The translations under genes and the position numbers were made by a program. A stretch of DNA of 64,000 nucleotides from Pseudolachnospira sp051055405 (GTDB lineage Bacteria; Bacillota; Clostridia; Lachnospirales; Lachnospiraceae), in assembly GCF_051055405.1 (NCBI RefSeq), contig NZ_CP167068.1, positions 3,038,001 through 3,102,000 of the forward strand, in the 5' to 3' direction. The notes under the pieces were generated by a model. The model did no database searches. It was not told where the DNA came from and worked only from the letters and a program-made list of their open reading frames with translations. This document shows positions 60,594 to 64,000 of the stretch, piece after piece (position 1 is the stretch's first letter; each line of letters opens with the position of its first letter).

Positions 60594-61862
60594 TTATTCA
60601 AAGGGAAAAAACACCGGCACCAGAAGAATATTTGTTATCCCTAACAGAATATCCAGTCCCAGACTGTACCTCACGTAATCGCGAAAACGGTATCCATAGA
60701 CGCCGACCATGGTCAAGGGCGTATTGGACAAAGGCGTACAAAGCGCGATGGAAGAAGCTAAGGTGATTCCCATCGCAAAGGGGTACGGCCCAAAGCCTTT
60801 TGCTTCGCAGATCGATAGCACCACCGGCAGCACGATGACAAGGGCGGTCCCATTGGTCAAAAATTCACTGAGCAGCTGGGTGAGAACGACTGCGCAGACA
60901 AAGAGAAACCATGGAGAAAATTCATCTCCGATCAAAGCGAAAATCCACTCGGCCAATTGCTGGCCGCCGCCGCTTAGCCGGACCGCCTGCATAAGCCCCA
61001 GGCATCCGGCTAATTTCAAGACGCTGCTCCACCCTACCGCCTCAATCGCCTCTTTCTGGGTCGTACACCGAAAAAGAATGCAGCAAACCGCGCCTCCCGC
61101 TCCGATGATCGGAAGTGGAACCGGTTCCCACAGAAAAAGTATCACCACAGCCCCGAAGATTGCCAGCATCACGATCTGTCTTCCACATCCGGCAGGCCCT
61201 TCTGCGCCTTTTGTTTCCCATGCCGGTTCCGGCGCCTCGCTACCTCCCCAGATTTTCTTTCCAAGGGGATAACCAACTCCCGTCACGTAAACAACCAAAA
61301 CAAGAACAAGTGCGATTCCGACAAAGCTAAAGTCAAAAAAACGAAAGCCGCGCCCAGTCGCCTCCAGCAGCAAATTCTGCGCCGTCATCTGCGGAGCCGA
61401 ACCAACCAGGGTAGCCGCGCCTCCTACCACACAGGCCATACTGACCGGAAGCATTAAATTCCGCAAATCCATACGCTCATTTTCTCTTTGAATATTGCCA
61501 AACACGGCCATAAACATGGCCAAAGTGGCCACATTGGACAAAAAAGCTGATACAACGGCCGCCAGGCAGACGGAAAGCAGTAAGAGGCGCCGTTCGGATC
61601 CTCCGGAAAACCGAAAGATCACCGCTCCTACTTTTCCAGCCACTCCGGTTCGGAACATGGCGTCTCCCAAAATCATCATGGAAACCACCAGTATCACGGA
61701 ACTGGAAGAAAACTGTCCAAATACCTCTGAGAACTCCGCCACCTGAAACAACACCATCCATATGCAGCCAAGAATGGCGGCCGTCGCCATCGGAATCCAC
61801 TCTGTCAAAAAAAGAAAAATGCAGATGGCAAATATGATCAAGCCTCGTTCTGCCGCTCCCAT
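60594..61862 (-). CDS. Anion permease of the SLC13/ion transporter superfamily, probable malonate importer
   Basis: The 422-residue protein has about 11-12 helices and the family's paired re-entrant motifs: SAFLSNVATLAMFM and VGGAATLVGSAPQMTAQ in the first half, SEFLTNGTALVIVLPV and LCTPLSNTPLTMVGVYG in the second. The start at 61862 has AAGGAGTGGG upstream. Its position ahead of the decarboxylase genes suggests it imports malonate or a related dicarboxylate, in place of MadLM; this is inference. Confidence 0.85.
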   Translation of the reverse strand: MGAAERGLIIFAICIFLFLTEWIPMATAAILGCIWMVLFQVAEFSEVFGQFSSSSVILVVSMMILGDAMFRTGVAGKVGAVIFRFSGGSERRLLLLSVCLAAVVSAFLSNVATLAMFMAVFGNIQRENERMDLRNLMLPVSMACVVGGAATLVGSAPQMTAQNLLLEATGRGFRFFDFSFVGIALVLVLVVYVTGVGYPLGKKIWGGSEAPEPAWETKGAEGPAGCGRQIVMLAIFGAVVILFLWEPVPLPIIGAGGAVCCILFRCTTQKEAIEAVGWSSVLKLAGCLGLMQAVRLSGGGQQLAEWIFALIGDEFSPWFLFVCAVVLTQLLSEFLTNGTALVIVLPVVLSICEAKGFGPYPFAMGITLASSIALCTPLSNTPLTMVGVYGYRFRDYVRYSLGLDILLGITNILLVPVFFPFE

Positions 61863-61936
61863 GTTTACCCACTCCTTCTCTTTGTACAAGAACACTGCCG
61901 TTCGCTTCCGACAGCATTCTTACACAGATTTCTTTC

Positions 61937-61965
61937 TTGCCTCTTTTCCTTTCATCTACTATAAT
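61937..61965 (+). promoter_or_regulatory. Promoter of the GntR regulator
   Basis: TTGCCT (61937-61942), a 17-bp spacer and TATAAT (61960-61965) precede the ATG at 61998. It lies in the 135-bp divergent region shared with the permease. No clear palindromic operator is visible there. Confidence 0.72.
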
Positions 61966-61997
61966 AGCTGTAGACCAATGAACGCGAGGGTATGCTT

Positions 61998-62687
61998 ATG
62001 TTAGAACCGATCAAAAATGAACCTGCCCGGAATCAGGTCCTGGCAGAACTGCGCCGGAACATCTTTTCCGGGGCCTTTCCGCCAGGATCCGAATTAAATC
62101 CGGATCACTTAGCCGGCGAGCTGGGCATTTCCCGTACCCCGGTCCGTGAAGCCCTTCAGCTTTTGGCCGGAGAAGGGCTGATCGACTATATCCCCAAAAA
62201 AGGCGCATATGTCAAGGAACTCTCTGTGGATTTCCTGGACGATTACTATGATACCCGTAAATGGCTGGAGGGCCTGGCGATTCGCTATGCCTGTCAGACA
62301 GGCGTCGATCCGGAACTTCTTTCCCAATATATGGAGGAAGAGCAGGCTGCTTATGAGGCGCAGGATATCCCTCGTCTCAGCGCCTGCAGCAAGCGTCTGG
62401 AGGAATACCTGTATCATGCCTGCCAAAGCCCCCTGCTGGAATCCTATCTGCTGCAGCTCTTGGAGGCGTCGCCCCGCCATTATTCCCGGGATGACGAGGC
62501 TAGAACGCTGTTTGTAAAGGCCACTTACCAGTATCATTGCCAATTGATTCAAGCGCTGATACAGGGAGATGTCGAAGATGCCATCGAGCGAACCAGCCGC
62601 CACCTCGACGTAGCGAAGGAAAACTACCTAAAATACCGGGAAACCGAAGCGCGGTTTAAGCTTTTGCATAAGGACCCGTCAAAATAA
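61998..62687 (+). CDS. GntR-family regulator, FCD subfamily
   Basis: The 229-residue protein has a GntR winged helix (~10-75: FPPGSELNPDHLAGELGISRTPVREALQLLAGEGLI) and an FCD domain (~80-215). I use the ATG at 61998, seven bases after GAGGG; another ATG two codons earlier is too close to it. Divergence from the permease suggests it controls the malonate locus, perhaps as a MdcY/MatR-like sensor. Its 3' end overlaps the convergent hydrolase gene by 32 nt. Confidence 0.88.
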   Translation: MLEPIKNEPARNQVLAELRRNIFSGAFPPGSELNPDHLAGELGISRTPVREALQLLAGEGLIDYIPKKGAYVKELSVDFLDDYYDTRKWLEGLAIRYACQTGVDPELLSQYMEEEQAAYEAQDIPRLSACSKRLEEYLYHACQSPLLESYLLQLLEASPRHYSRDDEARTLFVKATYQYHCQLIQALIQGDVEDAIERTSRHLDVAKENYLKYRETEARFKLLHKDPSK

Positions 62688-64000
62688 CATCTGGATTCTT
62701 CGTCTGATTCCCCGGCAAAAAATGATGATGAATCCGAACAGAAACGGATTTTTCTGCAAAAGTAAAGCTCTGCGTCACCATACACATCAAATCCATTCTC
62801 CGGGCATTGATTTGAAGTACCTGTTCCCCTGTCCATGCTGCGGACAGCAGCCACGGCTGGTTCGGCCCATATCCTAAAATCTTTGCCGGCTCATAGCCCT
62901 TGATGACCGCGCTGAGAGAACTGGCCGCAGGAAGAAGAGGAAAATCCGTATTTTCTTTCCATTCTCCATCCATACCGCAGACACAGGACACCCGCTTTCC
63001 ATTGCGGATCACCTCCACCGCAACCTCTTTGCCTAAGGAAAACGTCACGCACTCAATCCCCTGTGGATTCTCGTCAAATACCACGGTTTTCCCATCCCAT
63101 TCTTCCTGTCGGGGCGAACGGACGCTTCCCGCTGGCGCTAGACTGTACCGCTTTGTCAGGTCCTGAAGATCTCTCACGTCCTCTTCCACCGCTTTTACCG
63201 GCGCCTCATGGCAGCCGCAGACAATATGCCGTTCAAATAGATCGATGATCTTTTGCGCGTTATCCTGGTTTTCATTGGCCATATATTCACATGCCATATC
63301 CAATTCCGGAATCACAATCGCCTGCTGGCCATACCCGCCGCTAAAACGATACCCGCCGAAACTGCATCCATAGCAAAACAAACCAAAGCCGTATTGGTTG
63401 CAAGGTTGATCCGGATAAAAATCTTGGGACGGAAAATACCGTTTTCCGACCAAATCACAGAGATCTGCACGCAGCAGCTGCACGCCGTTCCAGGAACCAT
63501 GCTGCAAGAAAAACTGAGCAAATTTCACAAAATCCAAGGGAGACAGGCATTGGGTGGTTGGTTCCAAATCCTCCGGGTGAGCCGGATCCAGGCAGGTCTC
63601 GCATAGATCTTCGATCCCCAGCGGTTCAAAAAAGCGGGGTCTTAAGTATTCTAACATATTTTGACCTGCCAAAACCCGCGGAATACAGCAAACCAAATGA
63701 GGCGGCGCATTATTATACTCGAATTTCACTCCTGGCTGCCGCAGCAGAGGCTGGCCCAAAAAGGCCTGAATCCAATTATCCGTGTTCCTCATCTCGTAAA
63801 AGCCTGTGCGCGGATGGCCGTTGGACATGGTCAAAAGATCCCTTACCGTCATACTCTTCATCCGAGGATCCATTTCCTCCGGCAGCTCGTCTGCAAAAAT
63901 CTCCACCACCTTATCTTCCAGCCGCAGCTTCCCCTCCTGAACGAGGAAAAGGACCGCCAGACACTGGATTCCCTTGGCCGAGGAATAAATGCGGTGAGGG
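62656..64000 (-). CDS. Beta-lactamase-fold serine hydrolase (class C/DD-peptidase-like), 5' end missing
   Basis: The gene enters from the right edge; about 448 residues are visible. The catalytic motif SSAK lies near the edge (IYSSAKGIQ, about 63970), followed by TVRDLLTMSNG, the second motif YNN (FEYNNAPPH) and PLGIED, then GYGQQAIVIPELDM as the third-motif region. Such enzymes act as esterases, amidases or penicillin-binding-like hydrolases. A ~150-residue C-terminal domain follows the catalytic part. No signal peptide can be judged. Confidence 0.85.
   Translation of the reverse strand, partial: PHRIYSSAKGIQCLAVLFLVQEGKLRLEDKVVEIFADELPEEMDPRMKSMTVRDLLTMSNGHPRTGFYEMRNTDNWIQAFLGQPLLRQPGVKFEYNNAPPHLVCCIPRVLAGQNMLEYLRPRFFEPLGIEDLCETCLDPAHPEDLEPTTQCLSPLDFVKFAQFFLQHGSWNGVQLLRADLCDLVGKRYFPSQDFYPDQPCNQYGFGLFCYGCSFGGYRFSGGYGQQAIVIPELDMACEYMANENQDNAQKIIDLFERHIVCGCHEAPVKAVEEDVRDLQDLTKRYSLAPAGSVRSPRQEEWDGKTVVFDENPQGIECVTFSLGKEVAVEVIRNGKRVSCVCGMDGEWKENTDFPLLPAASSLSAVIKGYEPAKILGYGPNQPWLLSAAWTGEQVLQINARRMDLMCMVTQSFTFAEKSVSVRIHHHFLPGNQTKNPDVILTGPYAKA

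Overview
The window looks like a chromosomal segment of a spore-forming, anaerobic Firmicute of the class Clostridia, most like Lachnospiraceae. This is an inference from gene content and signals, not a database match. The supporting signs are strong AGGAGG ribosome binding sites, TTGACA-17-TATAAT promoters, a T-box leader on ileS, an L10 leader on rplJ, a stand-alone Spo0A C-terminal domain, a candidate sigma-K promoter, a DUF4080 B12/radical-SAM protein, DUF1847 and DUF2284 metal proteins, and a corrinoid-activation protein. I see no phage, intact insertion sequence, CRISPR array, rRNA or tRNA.

Layout. 1-8.4 kb: a partial 23S rRNA uracil methyltransferase, yhaM, an HtrA-like membrane protein with a broken triad, then rightward mutS2 (apparently leaderless), a response regulator/histidine kinase pair and a lone BlaI-type repressor. 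8.4-13.8 kb: a tightly overlapping leftward operon (DUF4080 radical SAM, GNAT, nth, a 37-residue membrane peptide, an AIR-synthase-like protein, Lrp, aminotransferase, trmL), also apparently leaderless. 13.9-14.1 kb: a 217-nt long inverted repeat, then a CYTH phosphatase. 14.7-22.0 kb: the phosphate regulon pstSCAB-phoU-phoPR plus an HD hydrolase, with two matching PHO-box promoters. 22.1-26.9 kb: a tripartite tricarboxylate transporter, DUF1847 and a GntR regulator. 26.9-34.1 kb: a degenerate LytM protein, glgP, T-box-controlled ileS and two small overlapping ORFs. 34.2-38.4 kb: pncB, two convergent plsC-type acyltransferases, a membrane protein, and a proline-rich repeat protein behind a sigma-K-like promoter. 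38.6-41.5 kb: DUF2284 plus a corrinoid-protein activator, and a Spo0A C-terminal paralogue. 41.6-45.2 kb: rpmG-secE-nusG-rplKAJL, ending in a terminator with no rpoBC following. 45.2-52.2 kb: a carboxylesterase, a TRAP transporter, its likely AraC regulator and an Fe-S aldo/keto reductase.

52.3-61.9 kb holds the most interesting region. It reads as a sodium-pumping, biotin-dependent malonate decarboxylase locus: an anion permease, a small gamma-like subunit, an OadB/MadB-type beta subunit, a HutP-family RNA-binding protein, mdcA, mdcC, mdcD, mdcE, an acyl-adenylate-ligase-like protein, mdcG and a stand-alone biotin carrier. Two matching leader elements, each a conserved 18-nt block plus terminator followed by a long palindrome, sit before the pump genes and before mdcA. 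I infer that the HutP-like protein antiterminates at both. A divergent GntR regulator flanks the locus, and a truncated beta-lactamase-fold hydrolase closes the window.

Coordinates of starts were chosen from ribosome binding sites and family N-termini. Functions come from motif recognition by eye; no searches were run.
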